Below, piece after piece: positions 36,158-44,353 of a stretch of 64,000 nucleotides of DNA (the first letter of the stretch is position 1; every line of letters begins with the position of its first letter). The DNA lies in NCBI RefSeq assembly GCF_049651205.1, contig NZ_JBASBR010000007.1, positions 543,388-607,387 of the forward strand. Direction: 5' to 3'. The DNA is from Castellaniella sp049651205 (GTDB taxonomy: Bacteria; Pseudomonadota; Gammaproteobacteria; Burkholderiales; Burkholderiaceae_B). Below the pieces are notes generated by a model. It saw only the letters and a program-made list of their open reading frames with translations, did no database searches and was not told where the DNA came from. The translations under genes and the position numbers were made by a program.

Positions 36158-37612
36158 TCAGCGTGCAAAGAGTTTTTTGACGATGACGCCTTGTTCGATG
36201 GCTTTCTTGTTGCGAGTAATAGGAGCGGGTTCACCGCAAGGCAGGTACTGGCCGTCACCGGCACGCGCCAGCAGGGTGTCGTTTTCGACCACCGCGCGGC
36301 CACGGCTGAACACAGCCACTGGCCAGCCGGTCACTTCGCGGCCTTCGTAGGGTGTGTAGCCCACGTTATCGTGCAGCATGTCCCAGGTGACGGTTTTTTT
36401 CAGATCCGGATCCCAGATCGCGAAATCGGCATCGCTGCCCAGCCGGATGACACCCTTGCGCGGATACAAACCATACATGCGGGCATGATTGGTTGCAGTG
36501 AGTGCAGCAAATTGTGCAAGGCTCAGGCGGCCAGTGCGCACGCCCTCTGAATACAGCAGCGGCAAGCGCAGTTCGATACCCGGCAAGCCGTTGGCCATCT
36601 GCTTGAAGGTAGTGGCCTCGCCATTAGGCAATTTTCCGGTTTCATCAAATCGATAAGGCGCATGGTCGGATGAAAAAACCTGCAAGGTATCGTTCAGCAG
36701 GCCTTCCCAGACAGCCTCCTGCGATTGCGGATCGCGCGGTGGCGGGCTGCAGCAAAACTTGGCGCCTTCTACGCCAGGCTTGTCGATATCCTCGGCCGTC
36801 AGAAACAGGTACTGCGGGCAGCTTTCCGCATAAATGGGCGCCCCCATGGCTTGCGCGGCATGAATCACGCGCACAGCCTCCAGCCCCGCCACGTGCACGA
36901 TAAGAATCGGTACACTCATGAGCCGCGACAACGCGATCGCACGATTGGTGGCCTCGCTTTCGGCCAGTGGGTCATGCGCCACAGCGTGGTATTTGGGGTG
37001 GACATGGCCCTCACTCAGCAAGCGGCGCGTGATCCAGCGAATGATGTCATTGTTTTCGCAGTGCACCATCACCATGGCGCCGTAGCGATCAGCGGCATGC
37101 AGCACATCCAGCAACTGGAAGTCATCAAGTTTCCAGGACTCGTATGTCATGTACACCTTGAACGAGGTGATGCCCTCGGCAATCACTTGAGGCAGATGTT
37201 CGACCAGTGTCTTTTCCGAGGGGTCGGACAAAATCAGATGGAAAGCATAATCAATGACGGATTTTTCCCGGGCCAGGCGCGAGTAATCCTTGACTACCTC
37301 GAGCAGATCATCCCCCTGGCGCTGAGCGGCAAAGGGGATGATGGTGGTGGTGCCGCCAAAGGCCGCCGAACGCGAGGCTGTGTAGAAATCATCTGCCGTC
37401 ATCACCCCCATGCCAGAAAGCTGCTCGATATGGCAATGGCTGTCGATGCCGCCGGGCAGCACCGTATGGCCCCGAGCGTCCACATCCTTGTGCCCAGCCG
37501 GCAAGCCGGCCTGGAGTGAAGTGATGATTCCGTCCTTGACCCCGATATCCAGCGCTTGGGGGCCCGCTTCAGTGCAGACCAGCCCATGGCGTATCGTCAG
37601 ATCAAATTCCAT
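36158..37612 (-). CDS. hydA: Dihydropyrimidinase / D-hydantoinase
   Basis: The 484-residue amidohydrolase from ATG 37612 (preceded by AGGAG) has the binuclear metal site of cyclic amidases: GGIDSHCHIEQ (HxH), ITSFKVYMTYE (the lysine that becomes carboxylated), MVHCENNDII, LIVHVAG and FSSDHAPY (the last metal Asp). Enzymes of this family open dihydropyrimidine or 5-substituted hydantoin rings. The D-carbamoylase and hydantoin racemase encoded close by argue for hydantoinase activity giving N-carbamoyl-D-amino acids. It heads an operon with the ABC transporter. Confidence 0.92.
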   Translation of the reverse strand: MEFDLTIRHGLVCTEAGPQALDIGVKDGIITSLQAGLPAGHKDVDARGHTVLPGGIDSHCHIEQLSGMGVMTADDFYTASRSAAFGGTTTIIPFAAQRQGDDLLEVVKDYSRLAREKSVIDYAFHLILSDPSEKTLVEHLPQVIAEGITSFKVYMTYESWKLDDFQLLDVLHAADRYGAMVMVHCENNDIIRWITRRLLSEGHVHPKYHAVAHDPLAESEATNRAIALSRLMSVPILIVHVAGLEAVRVIHAAQAMGAPIYAESCPQYLFLTAEDIDKPGVEGAKFCCSPPPRDPQSQEAVWEGLLNDTLQVFSSDHAPYRFDETGKLPNGEATTFKQMANGLPGIELRLPLLYSEGVRTGRLSLAQFAALTATNHARMYGLYPRKGVIRLGSDADFAIWDPDLKKTVTWDMLHDNVGYTPYEGREVTGWPVAVFSRGRAVVENDTLLARAGDGQYLPCGEPAPITRNKKAIEQGVIVKKLFAR

Positions 37613-37743
37613 ACAGCATTCTCCTGGTTGTCGGCCAAGGCCCAGATGCAGGACCACAGGCCGATGGCAAAATACTAAGCGTGATTCCAGCCAGGGACGA
37701 GTACCGTTTTATGAGCCCACCATAAGGCATTGTTATATTAGAG

Positions 37744-37764
37744 AAAACCCTAGCCAGGGTTTTT
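37744..37764. terminator. Terminator-like hairpin just upstream of the PrlF-like remnant
   Basis: AAAACCCT-AGCC-AGGGTTTT forms a perfect 8-bp stem followed by T residues on the plus strand, and is symmetrical on the other strand. No gene ends here on the plus strand. It lies inside the reading frame that leads into the antitoxin remnant, supporting loss of the original upstream sequence. Confidence 0.6.
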
Positions 37765-37774
37765 ATCTGCAAGA

Positions 37775-38085
37775 GTGGCACGCATCAAAACGACCGCTAC
37801 CAAACCACCGTACCAGAAACCGTGCGTCGCGCCCTTCAGTTGGGCAAGCGCGACAAGATCCATTACACCATCTGCCCCGACGGTCAAGTGGTACTGACAC
37901 GCGCCAGTACGCCGGCTGACGCCGACCCGGTACTTGGCAAATTTTTAGATTTTCTGGCTTGCGATATCAGCAACCACCCAGACCGCTTGCAAGCAATCGA
38001 TCACAGTCTCGTACAGCACCTGCAAGCTCTCACCGAAGGTGCAAATATCGAGCTTGACATGCCCCTATCGGCGGGCGATGAATGA
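37775..38085 (+). pseudogene. prlF: PrlF/SohA-like antitoxin, 5' end damaged
   Basis: The frame reads DRYQTTVPETVRRALQLGKR ... IHYTICPDGQVVLTRA, the swapped-hairpin DNA-binding region of PrlF-family antitoxins, followed by an ordinary C-terminal half ending MPLSAGDE. No ATG or good start precedes this motif in frame; the first in-frame start is GTG 37822, after the DNA-binding core has begun. A GTG at 37775 would give a normal N-terminus only if one base were gained or lost in the A-rich stretch near 37787-37790. The gene overlaps the toxin start by ATGA, as in intact prlF-yhaV pairs. Either the antitoxin is broken or it is made from GTG 37822 without its DNA-binding arm. Confidence 0.65.
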
Positions 38086-38507
38086 GCACGGGCAAACGCA
38101 CTCCTCTGCTTATCCACGGATGGACGGTTTTTGCACACCCACTATTTCTTGCGCAACTTGACACACTCACCCAGCAGGTTGAAGCACTCAAAAAAAGAGA
38201 TCCTGCTGGATATATAAAGAAAAATGCCACCAAACGGCTGGCAGCGATCACAAAACTGGCATTCGATATCATCCCGCAAGACCCCGCGAAGCCAGAATAC
38301 CGGCAAGGCCGCACCCTGGGCGACCATTACAAGCACTGGTTCTGGGCTAAATTTTTTCAGCAGTACCGTCTATTTTTTCGCGATCACGCTCCCAGCAAAG
38401 TGATCGTGCTGGCCTGGGTTAACGACAGCCAGCCCCCTAGCCGCTTACTGCGCCAATACCGCTGCCAACAAGCCGGGAAATCGGCTTTCAATATCGGCAC
38501 GTCGTAA
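38082..38507 (+). CDS. yhaV: YhaV-like RNase toxin with altered C-terminus
   Basis: Residues 1-115 follow the YhaV toxin family (IHGWTVFAHPLFLAQ, DPAGYIKKNATKRLAAITKL, QGRTLGDHYKHWFWAKFFQQ, YRLFFR ... VIVLAWVND). Normally the protein continues with a tyrosine-containing helix and a further 30-40 residues. Here the match stops at about 38427 and the last 26 codons, from 38430, read through the end of arsR on the opposite strand (LLRQYRCQQAGKSAF). YhaV is a ribosome-dependent mRNA interferase. Loss of its C-terminal helix would probably inactivate it. It was probably formed by a deletion that joined the toxin gene to the 3' end of arsR. Confidence 0.7.
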   Translation: MSTGKRTPLLIHGWTVFAHPLFLAQLDTLTQQVEALKKRDPAGYIKKNATKRLAAITKLAFDIIPQDPAKPEYRQGRTLGDHYKHWFWAKFFQQYRLFFRDHAPSKVIVLAWVNDSQPPSRLLRQYRCQQAGKSAFNIGTS

Positions 38508-38753
38508 TGTGTTTATGTGCACCGTGCCATTGTTTTCTGTAAACACCAACCCCGCCTCACGCAGCACCTTGAAATGATGAGAGACGGTAGACTTGGGACG
38601 CCCACCATCCAGCTCGCCGCAGGTGGCTGCATCAACACGGGCAAGTTGCCGCACGATATCGAGGCGAATGGAGTCGCTTAACGCGTAGAGCACGCGTTCG
38701 AGGGATAACTCACTGGTAGCGGGATGCTTGAAAGGACGCATGAGCAGCATCAT
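38445..38753 (-). CDS. ArsR-family transcriptional regulator
   Basis: The 102-residue protein (or 98 if it starts at ATG 38741) is a small winged-helix repressor: VLYALSDSIRLDIVRQLARV, CGELDGGRPKSTVSHHFKVL (recognition helix) and REAGLVFTENNGTVHINTLR (wing). No arsenic-type CxC metal site is visible; a single cysteine lies in ATCGEL, so a thiol- or electrophile-sensing role is possible. It is divergent from an old yellow enzyme gene, with a 20-bp palindrome between them. Its last 21 codons overlap the YhaV-like toxin gene in antisense. Confidence 0.88.
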   Translation of the reverse strand: MMLLMRPFKHPATSELSLERVLYALSDSIRLDIVRQLARVDAATCGELDGGRPKSTVSHHFKVLREAGLVFTENNGTVHINTLRRADIESRFPGLLAAVLAQ

Positions 38754-38778
38754 ACCCTTTGGATTACAATAATTCTAT

Positions 38779-38798
38779 TGTTCGTATGCATTCGAACA
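38779..38798. promoter_or_regulatory. Palindromic operator between arsR and the old yellow enzyme gene
   Basis: TGTTCG-tatgcatt-CGAACA is a perfect 6+8+6 palindrome, whose centre ATGCAT is itself palindromic, 26 bp before the arsR start and 41 bp before the oxidoreductase start. The spacing suits autorepression by ArsR and joint control of both genes. Confidence 0.65.
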
Positions 38799-38839
38799 AA
38801 CGAATAAAATTCAGCCTTTCCTCTCCCCAAAGGGCCACC

Positions 38840-39928
38840 ATGTCTGCTCTGTTTCAACCCTTCAAACTTAAAGATGTCTCTCTGCGTAATCGTATCGCTG
38901 TCCCCCCGATGTGCCAATACATGGCGGTTGACGGGCTTGCCAACGATTGGCATCTGTCACACTACGCGGGAATGGCGCGCGGCGGTGCCGGGCTTGTGAT
39001 CGTCGAGGCCACAGCCGTTTCACCTGAGGGGCGCATCACACCTGGCTGCACAGGGATCTGGAAGGATCAACAGGCACAGGCGTTTGCGCCAGTGGCCCGG
39101 GCAATCAAGGCTGCAGGGGCGGTGCCGGGCATCCAAATTGCCCATGCCGGCAGAAAGGCCAGTGCAAATCGCCCATGGGAGGGCGACGACCACATCCCCG
39201 AAAACGACCCACGCGGCTGGCAGACGATTGCTCCCTCGGCCATTGCGTACGGTAAGGGCTTGCCCAAGCAGCCGCGGGCGATGACCCTGGACGACATCGC
39301 ACGCGTCCGCCAGGATTTTGTGGATGCGGCAAAACGGGCCAGAGAGGCTGGCTTTGAATGGCTGGAGCTGCATTTTGCACACGGTTATCTGGCACAGACT
39401 TTCTTTTCCGCACACTCCAATCACCGCAATGACATCTATGGTGGAAGCGTTCAGAACCGTGGACGGTTTCTGCTTGAAACCCTAAAGGCCGTCCGCGAAG
39501 TGTGGCCAGAAAACCTCCCGCTGACGGTGCGCTTTGGCGTCATCGAGTACGACGGGCGCGACGAACAAACGCTCATCGAGTCGATCGGGCTTGTGCGTGA
39601 TTTCAAAGCGGCCGGCATGGACATGATCAATGTCAGCATCGGCTTTACCATTGCCGACGTCTCCATCCCCTGGGCGCCTGGGTTCCTGGGGCCTATTGCA
39701 AAGCGGGTGCGCCAGGAAGCAAATAGTCCTGTCTCTGCCGCCTGGGGCTTTGGCACTCCAGATGTTGCGGAGCACGCCATCAAGGAAGAGCAGCTTGATT
39801 TGGCGATGGTGGGGAAAAGCCACCTGGCAAACCCCCATTGGGCGTATTACGCGGCAAAGACGCTTGGCATCGAGCACGCCTCGTGGACATTACCGGCGCC
39901 CTATGCCCACTGGCTTGCACGTTACTAA
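38840..39928 (+). CDS. NADH:flavin oxidoreductase, old yellow enzyme family (YqjM/NamA type)
   Basis: The 362-residue FMN barrel protein starts at ATG 38840 (MSALFQPFKLKD). Class II (thermophilic-like) OYE features are VPPMCQYMAVDGLANDWHL with the flavin-tuning cysteine, IQIAHAGRKAS, LHFAHGYLAQTFFSAHSNHR (the His-x-x-His region that binds the carbonyl oxygen is HFAH-like), YGGSVQNRGRFLLE and MVGKSHLANPHW for phosphate binding. These enzymes reduce activated carbon-carbon double bonds, often as a defence against electrophiles. Divergent transcription from arsR suggests induction by such compounds. Confidence 0.92.
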   Translation: MSALFQPFKLKDVSLRNRIAVPPMCQYMAVDGLANDWHLSHYAGMARGGAGLVIVEATAVSPEGRITPGCTGIWKDQQAQAFAPVARAIKAAGAVPGIQIAHAGRKASANRPWEGDDHIPENDPRGWQTIAPSAIAYGKGLPKQPRAMTLDDIARVRQDFVDAAKRAREAGFEWLELHFAHGYLAQTFFSAHSNHRNDIYGGSVQNRGRFLLETLKAVREVWPENLPLTVRFGVIEYDGRDEQTLIESIGLVRDFKAAGMDMINVSIGFTIADVSIPWAPGFLGPIAKRVRQEANSPVSAAWGFGTPDVAEHAIKEEQLDLAMVGKSHLANPHWAYYAAKTLGIEHASWTLPAPYAHWLARY

Positions 39929-39930
39929 AT

Positions 39931-39967
39931 CAAAAAAGCCTGCCACGCAATCAGCGCGGCAGGCTTG
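39931..39967 (-). terminator. Terminator between the old yellow enzyme and DUF4148 genes
   Basis: AAGCCTGCC / GGCAGGCTT (39936-39944 and 39958-39966) forms a 9-bp stem. The A-run at 39932-39937 becomes a T-run on the minus strand, so it terminates the DUF4148 transcript best and may also stop the converging one. Confidence 0.75.
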
Positions 39968-39990
39968 AAAGTGAAACGGCAAGGTGCTGA

Positions 39991-40308
39991 TTACAGCACT
40001 TGCGGATAGTGAGCGCTCTCACCCACGGTCAGCAGACCAGCGCTCTTGGCCTGATCCAGTTCGTGCACCACTTCAGCGCGGCTCAAGGCCTGCGTATCGC
40101 TTTGCAGCTTCGGGTAGTCAGACTGTTCACCCATGACAACCTGCCCTTGTGATTGTGCCAAGCGCAGCGCTTGGACAACTTCTGCACGGGTTTCCGTGCT
40201 GGGGGTCGAGGTTTGGGGATAATAAAGCGCTTGGTCAGCCTGTGCGATACCGGCAGAGGCGAGACCTAGGGACAAGAGGGCGATAGAGGCGGCGGTGGTG
40301 ACTTTCAT
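39991..40308 (-). CDS. DUF4148 family secreted protein
   Basis: The 105-residue protein from ATG 40308 (MKVTTAASIA) has a Sec signal peptide ending near GIAQA. The mature part holds two copies of a repeat, TRAEVVQALRLAQSQGQ-VVMGEQSDYP and SRAEVVHELDQAKSAGLLTVGESAHYP, each a short helix followed by a tyrosine-proline end. DUF4148 proteins are small periplasmic proteins, expanded in Burkholderiales, of unknown function. The upstream 190 bp are AT-rich and probably hold a strong promoter. ATG 40323 adds five residues and cannot be excluded. Confidence 0.85.
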   Translation of the reverse strand: MKVTTAASIALLSLGLASAGIAQADQALYYPQTSTPSTETRAEVVQALRLAQSQGQVVMGEQSDYPKLQSDTQALSRAEVVHELDQAKSAGLLTVGESAHYPQVL

Positions 40309-40323
40309 GATGGTTTCCTTCAT

Positions 40324-40498
40324 TTGGAGTATGAGTCAGTACAGGATTCACGGGCTTTCCGCTTGGTGAGTCATGTCCTGTGCTGTTGGAAACAGTGTGC
40401 GCTTTTGCTGCGCCGCAATAAATAGGGCTATGATCAATTCAATATTCCGTTTTCGTGAATAATTACGGACTGATCACTCACACCTTCTGCAGTAGCCT
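40324..40498. other. Intergenic upstream region of the DUF4148 gene
   Basis: No coding potential was seen here. It holds the DUF4148 upstream region, including AT-rich stretches, and ends at a stop codon (40493-40495) just before the MarR-like fragment. Confidence 0.5.
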
Positions 40499-40681
40499 AT
40501 CCAGCACGATGGTTTAATCGAGCAGACACGCGACTCGGCTGCCGGCCAAAGTCGTCGTATCACGCTTACCAGGGCCGCGCGGGCGCGCATGCCCAAGGCG
40601 ATGGCAGGATTCACGCCCGCAGAAACCGTGCAACTGACTAACCTCTTTACACGACCGAACGATAATTTCGATTCACTTTGA
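40499..40681 (+). pseudogene. C-terminal fragment of a MarR-family regulator
   Basis: A 60-codon frame ending at the TGA 40679-40681 reads IQHDGLIEQTRDSAAGQSRR, then ITLTRAARARMPKAM and FTPAETVQLTNLF. This matches the wing and C-terminal dimerisation helices of MarR regulators (typically DGLIxRxxDxxDxRxxxLTxxG). A stop codon lies immediately upstream in frame and there is no N-terminal half or start codon, so the gene is a remnant. It ends 21 bp before the OsmC-YcaO gene. See also the old-yellow-enzyme fragment on the other side of that gene. Confidence 0.75.
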
Positions 40682-40702
40682 GCAAACTTTTAGAGCACCC
40701 CC

Positions 40703-42895
40703 ATGGAAATCAAAGTCAATTTCCTCGATAAGCTACGGCTCGAGGCCAAGTTCGACGACTTCACGGTCGTGGCCGATCAGCCTATCCGCTACAAGGGCGA
40801 CGGTTCCGCTCCCGGCCCATTTGATTATTTTCTGGCTTCGTCGGCTTTATGTGCTGCCTATTTTGTGAAGCTATATTGCGTGACGCGCAACATCCCCACC
40901 GAAAACATCCATCTATCGCAGAATAATATTGTTGATCCCGAAAACCGGTATCAGCAGATTTTCAAGATCCAGGTCGAGTTGCCATCGGATATTTCAGAAC
41001 TGGACCGCCGGGGCATCTTGCGCTCGATCGAGCGTTGTACCGTAAAAAGGGTGGTGCAGGCTGGCCCCGATTTTGTCATCGAAGAGGTAGAGAATTTAGA
41101 TGCTGATGCCCAGTCGTTGCTGACGCTGAAACCAGCCGCCGATGCCAGTACTTATATTGCGGGCAAGGATCTTCCGTTAGAGCAGACAATCGCCAATATG
41201 TCAGGGTTCTTGGCGGGCCTGGGTATCAAAATTGAAATTGCCTCGTGGCGCAATCTCGTCCCCAATGTGTGGTCGCTGCACATCCGCGATGCGCACTCGC
41301 CGATGTGCTACACCAATGGCAAGGGAGCAACCAAAGAAAGCGCTTTGGCATCGGCATTGGGAGAATTCATCGAACGCCTGAATTGCAATTACTTCAATAG
41401 CGACGCATTCTGGGGTGAAGATATTGCCGATGCAGCATTCGTACATTACCCGGATGAACGCTGGTTCAAGCCCGGACCCAAAGACTCACTGCCAACTGAG
41501 ATTCTGGATGCGTACTGTCTGAAAATTTACGATCTGGATGGCGAGCTTCGCAGCTCGCACCTGCATGACACCAACTCTGGCAATGTACAGCGTGGTATAT
41601 GTTCTTTGCCATATGTACGGCAGTCTGACGGCGAGGTCGTATATTTCCCGTCCAATCTGATCGATAATTTATTCGTCAGCAACGGAATGAGTGCCGGTAA
41701 TACCCTGGCCGAGGCACAGGTGCAATCTCTTTCCGAAATCTTCGAGCGGGCTGTAAAACGTGAAATCCTGGAAGGCGAACTTGCATTGCCTAACGTGCCG
41801 CCCGAAGTGCTCGCAAAATACCCCGGCATCCTGGCTGGGATTCAGGGGCTGGAAGAACAGGGTTTTCCGGTGCTGGTCATGGACGCGTCACTGGGTGGAA
41901 CCTACCCTGTGATGTGCGTAACCTTGATGAACCCAAGGACAGGCGGCGTGTTTGCTTCGTTCGGCGCACACCCGAGCTTCGGGGTGGCACTGGAACGTAG
42001 CCTTACTGAATTGCTGCAGGGGCGCAGTATCGAAGGCCTGAACGATTTCCCTCAGCCCACCTTTGTCAGTGATGCTGTGACTGAACCAAATAACTTTGTC
42101 GAGCACTTTATTGATTCCAGCGGCGTTGTGTCGTGGCGTTTTTTCAGTGCCAAAGCCGATTTTGATTTTGTCGAATGGGATTTTTCTGGTCTGGGTGAGA
42201 ATTCTAATGTCCAGGAAGCAGCAACACTATTCGATATTCTCAAAGGCATGGGCAAAGAGGTATATATGGCAGTGTATGACCAACTGGGTGCCACCGCCTG
42301 CCGGATCTTGGTGCCCGGCTATTCGGAGATCTACCCGATAGAGGATCTGATCTGGGACAACACAAACAAGGCGCTGCTATTTCGCACTGACATTTTAAAC
42401 GTGCACCACTTGGATGATGACGGCCTGGCAGCGCTGCTGGATCGACTGGAGAGCAATGACCTGGATGAGTACTCCAAGGTTTCCTCATTGATCGGTATTG
42501 AATTCGACGAAAACACAGCCTGGGGGCAACTGACGGTTCTCGAGTTGAAGCTGCTGATTCAGCTTGCCTTGCAGCGATTCGAGGCGGCGCAAGAGCTGAC
42601 AGGCGCCTTCCTGCAGTACAACGACAATACGGTCGAACGTGGACTGTTTTACCAGGCATTGAATGTGGTTCTGGAAGTGCTACTCGATGATGACTTGGCG
42701 CTGGACGATTACATCGTCAACTTCCGCCGGATGTTTGGCGACGCTCGGATGGATGCCGTCATGGATGCTGTAGACGGCCGCACACGCTTCTACGGGTTGA
42801 CGCCGACGAGTATGAAACTAGAGGGCCTCGATAGACACCATCGATTGATCGACAGCTACAAAAAAACGCATCAGGCACGGGCCAAGCTGGTTTGA
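40703..42895 (+). CDS. OsmC domain / YcaO domain fusion protein
   Basis: The 730-residue protein joins an N-terminal OsmC-like domain (about residues 1-145; KGDGSAPGPFDYFLASSALCAAYFV carries the conserved Cys of peroxide- or thiol-active OsmC proteins) to a YcaO domain (about 170-570). YcaO features are GKGATKESALASALGEFIER with the ATP/Mg-binding glutamates, AQVQSLSEIFERAVKREI and FGAHPSFGVALERSLTELLQG. The final 150 residues are a tetratricopeptide-like helical tail, as in E. coli YcaO. YcaO proteins activate backbone amides with ATP; the E. coli protein is implicated in RimO-dependent methylthiolation of ribosomal protein S12. No RiPP precursor or partner enzyme lies next to it. Confidence 0.9.
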   Translation: MEIKVNFLDKLRLEAKFDDFTVVADQPIRYKGDGSAPGPFDYFLASSALCAAYFVKLYCVTRNIPTENIHLSQNNIVDPENRYQQIFKIQVELPSDISELDRRGILRSIERCTVKRVVQAGPDFVIEEVENLDADAQSLLTLKPAADASTYIAGKDLPLEQTIANMSGFLAGLGIKIEIASWRNLVPNVWSLHIRDAHSPMCYTNGKGATKESALASALGEFIERLNCNYFNSDAFWGEDIADAAFVHYPDERWFKPGPKDSLPTEILDAYCLKIYDLDGELRSSHLHDTNSGNVQRGICSLPYVRQSDGEVVYFPSNLIDNLFVSNGMSAGNTLAEAQVQSLSEIFERAVKREILEGELALPNVPPEVLAKYPGILAGIQGLEEQGFPVLVMDASLGGTYPVMCVTLMNPRTGGVFASFGAHPSFGVALERSLTELLQGRSIEGLNDFPQPTFVSDAVTEPNNFVEHFIDSSGVVSWRFFSAKADFDFVEWDFSGLGENSNVQEAATLFDILKGMGKEVYMAVYDQLGATACRILVPGYSEIYPIEDLIWDNTNKALLFRTDILNVHHLDDDGLAALLDRLESNDLDEYSKVSSLIGIEFDENTAWGQLTVLELKLLIQLALQRFEAAQELTGAFLQYNDNTVERGLFYQALNVVLEVLLDDDLALDDYIVNFRRMFGDARMDAVMDAVDGRTRFYGLTPTSMKLEGLDRHHRLIDSYKKTHQARAKLV

Positions 42896-42980
42896 GCTTT
42901 ACCGTCTCGGCCCCTTGACGCTTTCCAATCGCATCGTCATGGGGCCTTCGACCCGTAGCCGCATGGATGCGGACAACTAG
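42888..42980 (+). pseudogene. N-terminal fragment of an old yellow enzyme (NemA type)
   Basis: A frame overlapping the last codons of the OsmC-YcaO gene reads LFELYRLGPLTLSNRIVMGP, then STRSRMDADN and a stop. This matches the first 30 residues of class I old yellow enzymes (LFxPxxLGxLxLxNRIVMAPLTRxR). The gene has no start of its own and no further body, so it is a remnant of a deleted oxidoreductase gene. Confidence 0.75.
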
Positions 42981-42985
42981 GCCGC

Positions 42986-44353
42986 TTAGCGCAGCAAGCG
43001 CTCGAAAATGTCGTCTGTCCCCATCTGACCACCCTTGAGCATGACCTCCAGCCCGTCAAGATGCGGGACATCGGCATGCACGCGGCACAACGCCACACCG
43101 GGTGCCAGTAGCCGTCGATAGGTCAGTCCCCAGGCGTCCAGCGCCTGCATGCAATGGCTGGACGTATCCCCTCCCGACAAGCCCAGACGCGCAGGACGTA
43201 CAGTTCGCAGGATATCCGCCACCAGGCTGGCGCCGGCTCGGGCCAAACGGGCAGGATCCAGGCGCGGCGCAGCCGCAGCGGCGGAAGCATCCACCCAGTG
43301 GACCAGAACATGCCGGCCAGCGGCCAGCGCTTGCGCAATACGAGCCTGAAGCGCAAATCGCTGCGCTGCCGAGCCATCCAGCATATCCCCCACCGGCACC
43401 GGCACGCGGACATAAGACCGCGCCATCTGGATCTGCTGCGCCGTGCGCGGCGACAAGCTGCCGGAAAACACCAGCACAGGGCCACCCGGTGGGTAGCCAT
43501 CCGCGTCCGGACCCGACAGCACCGGGGCATGCGCCGCAGTGGCCTGCCCGGCATCCTGCCACTGGGTTAACAGGGCTTGTTCGACGCTGCTGGGGCCAAC
43601 GGCCAGCAACGGCTGGCGCAGCGCCCGCTGCCACAACAGCTGCCCGACCACCACCAGATGTTCTGGCGTGGCAATATCCAGCAGCACTCCGTCGGGGCCA
43701 CTTTCCAGCGCTGACTGCAGCTGTGCGTCCAAAGATTCCTGTCCCTCGCCATAGGCGGGATAGACAATGCCGGCTACAGATTTCAGCCCCTGACGGGCCA
43801 GATGGCGGCGCAGATCGGCCTCGTCCATCGGCGTCACCGGGTGGCGGCTCATGGTCGGGTGCCGATCCAGGCGAAAGACCTCGCCGCCCACCTGAAACGC
43901 GGCAAACAGTGTCCCGAACACGCAATATCGTCCCAGATTGGGCTGCCCACCAACGATGGGCACGAACGGCCCCACCGGCAGGCGTTCGCGCAACACCCTG
44001 ACGGCCAGACCGATACTGCCCACCGACGGGCTGCTATCGAATGTAGAGCAGGTCTTGTAATGCACCACAGGTGGGCACCAGGACGCGATACAGTCCGCCA
44101 CCCGGCCCAGTTCCGCCTGCAACTGCCGGCAGCTCATCGACCGCGATGCCCCCGCAATGCCCAGGCAATCCTGAGGGCCCAGCGCCGCCCGCTGCGCTTC
44201 AGTGGGCAGACGCAAAAACAAGGTCGCCCGCAGCCCTGCCTGCGCCACCGTAGCCAGGGTGTCAGTTGCCCCGGTGAAATCATCGGCATAGAACACCAGC
44301 TTCAGATCCGGGGCAGTACCCACACTCAACCCTGTCTGCAGTTCATCGGCCAC
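42986..44353 (-). CDS. Four-carbon acid sugar kinase family protein (DUF1537), probable 3-oxo sugar-acid kinase
   Basis: The GTG at 44353 is chosen as start because it gives the usual N-terminus (VADELQTGLSVGTAPDLKLVFYADDFTGA in pieces) and an 11-bp overlap with the RuBisCO-like gene; the frame upstream is a shadow of that gene. The 455-residue protein has the N-terminal substrate domain with FYADDFTGATDTLA and KTCSTFDSSP, and the C-terminal nucleotide domain with FSGSLSPRTAQQI and LGLSGGDTSSHCMQAL. DUF1537 kinases phosphorylate four- and five-carbon sugar acids such as threonate, erythronate and 3-oxo-isoapionate. Pairing with a RuBisCO-like protein points to an OiaK-type role, where the phosphorylated 3-oxo acid is the RLP substrate. 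Confidence 0.85.
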   Translation of the reverse strand: MADELQTGLSVGTAPDLKLVFYADDFTGATDTLATVAQAGLRATLFLRLPTEAQRAALGPQDCLGIAGASRSMSCRQLQAELGRVADCIASWCPPVVHYKTCSTFDSSPSVGSIGLAVRVLRERLPVGPFVPIVGGQPNLGRYCVFGTLFAAFQVGGEVFRLDRHPTMSRHPVTPMDEADLRRHLARQGLKSVAGIVYPAYGEGQESLDAQLQSALESGPDGVLLDIATPEHLVVVGQLLWQRALRQPLLAVGPSSVEQALLTQWQDAGQATAAHAPVLSGPDADGYPPGGPVLVFSGSLSPRTAQQIQMARSYVRVPVPVGDMLDGSAAQRFALQARIAQALAAGRHVLVHWVDASAAAAAPRLDPARLARAGASLVADILRTVRPARLGLSGGDTSSHCMQALDAWGLTYRRLLAPGVALCRVHADVPHLDGLEVMLKGGQMGTDDIFERLLR

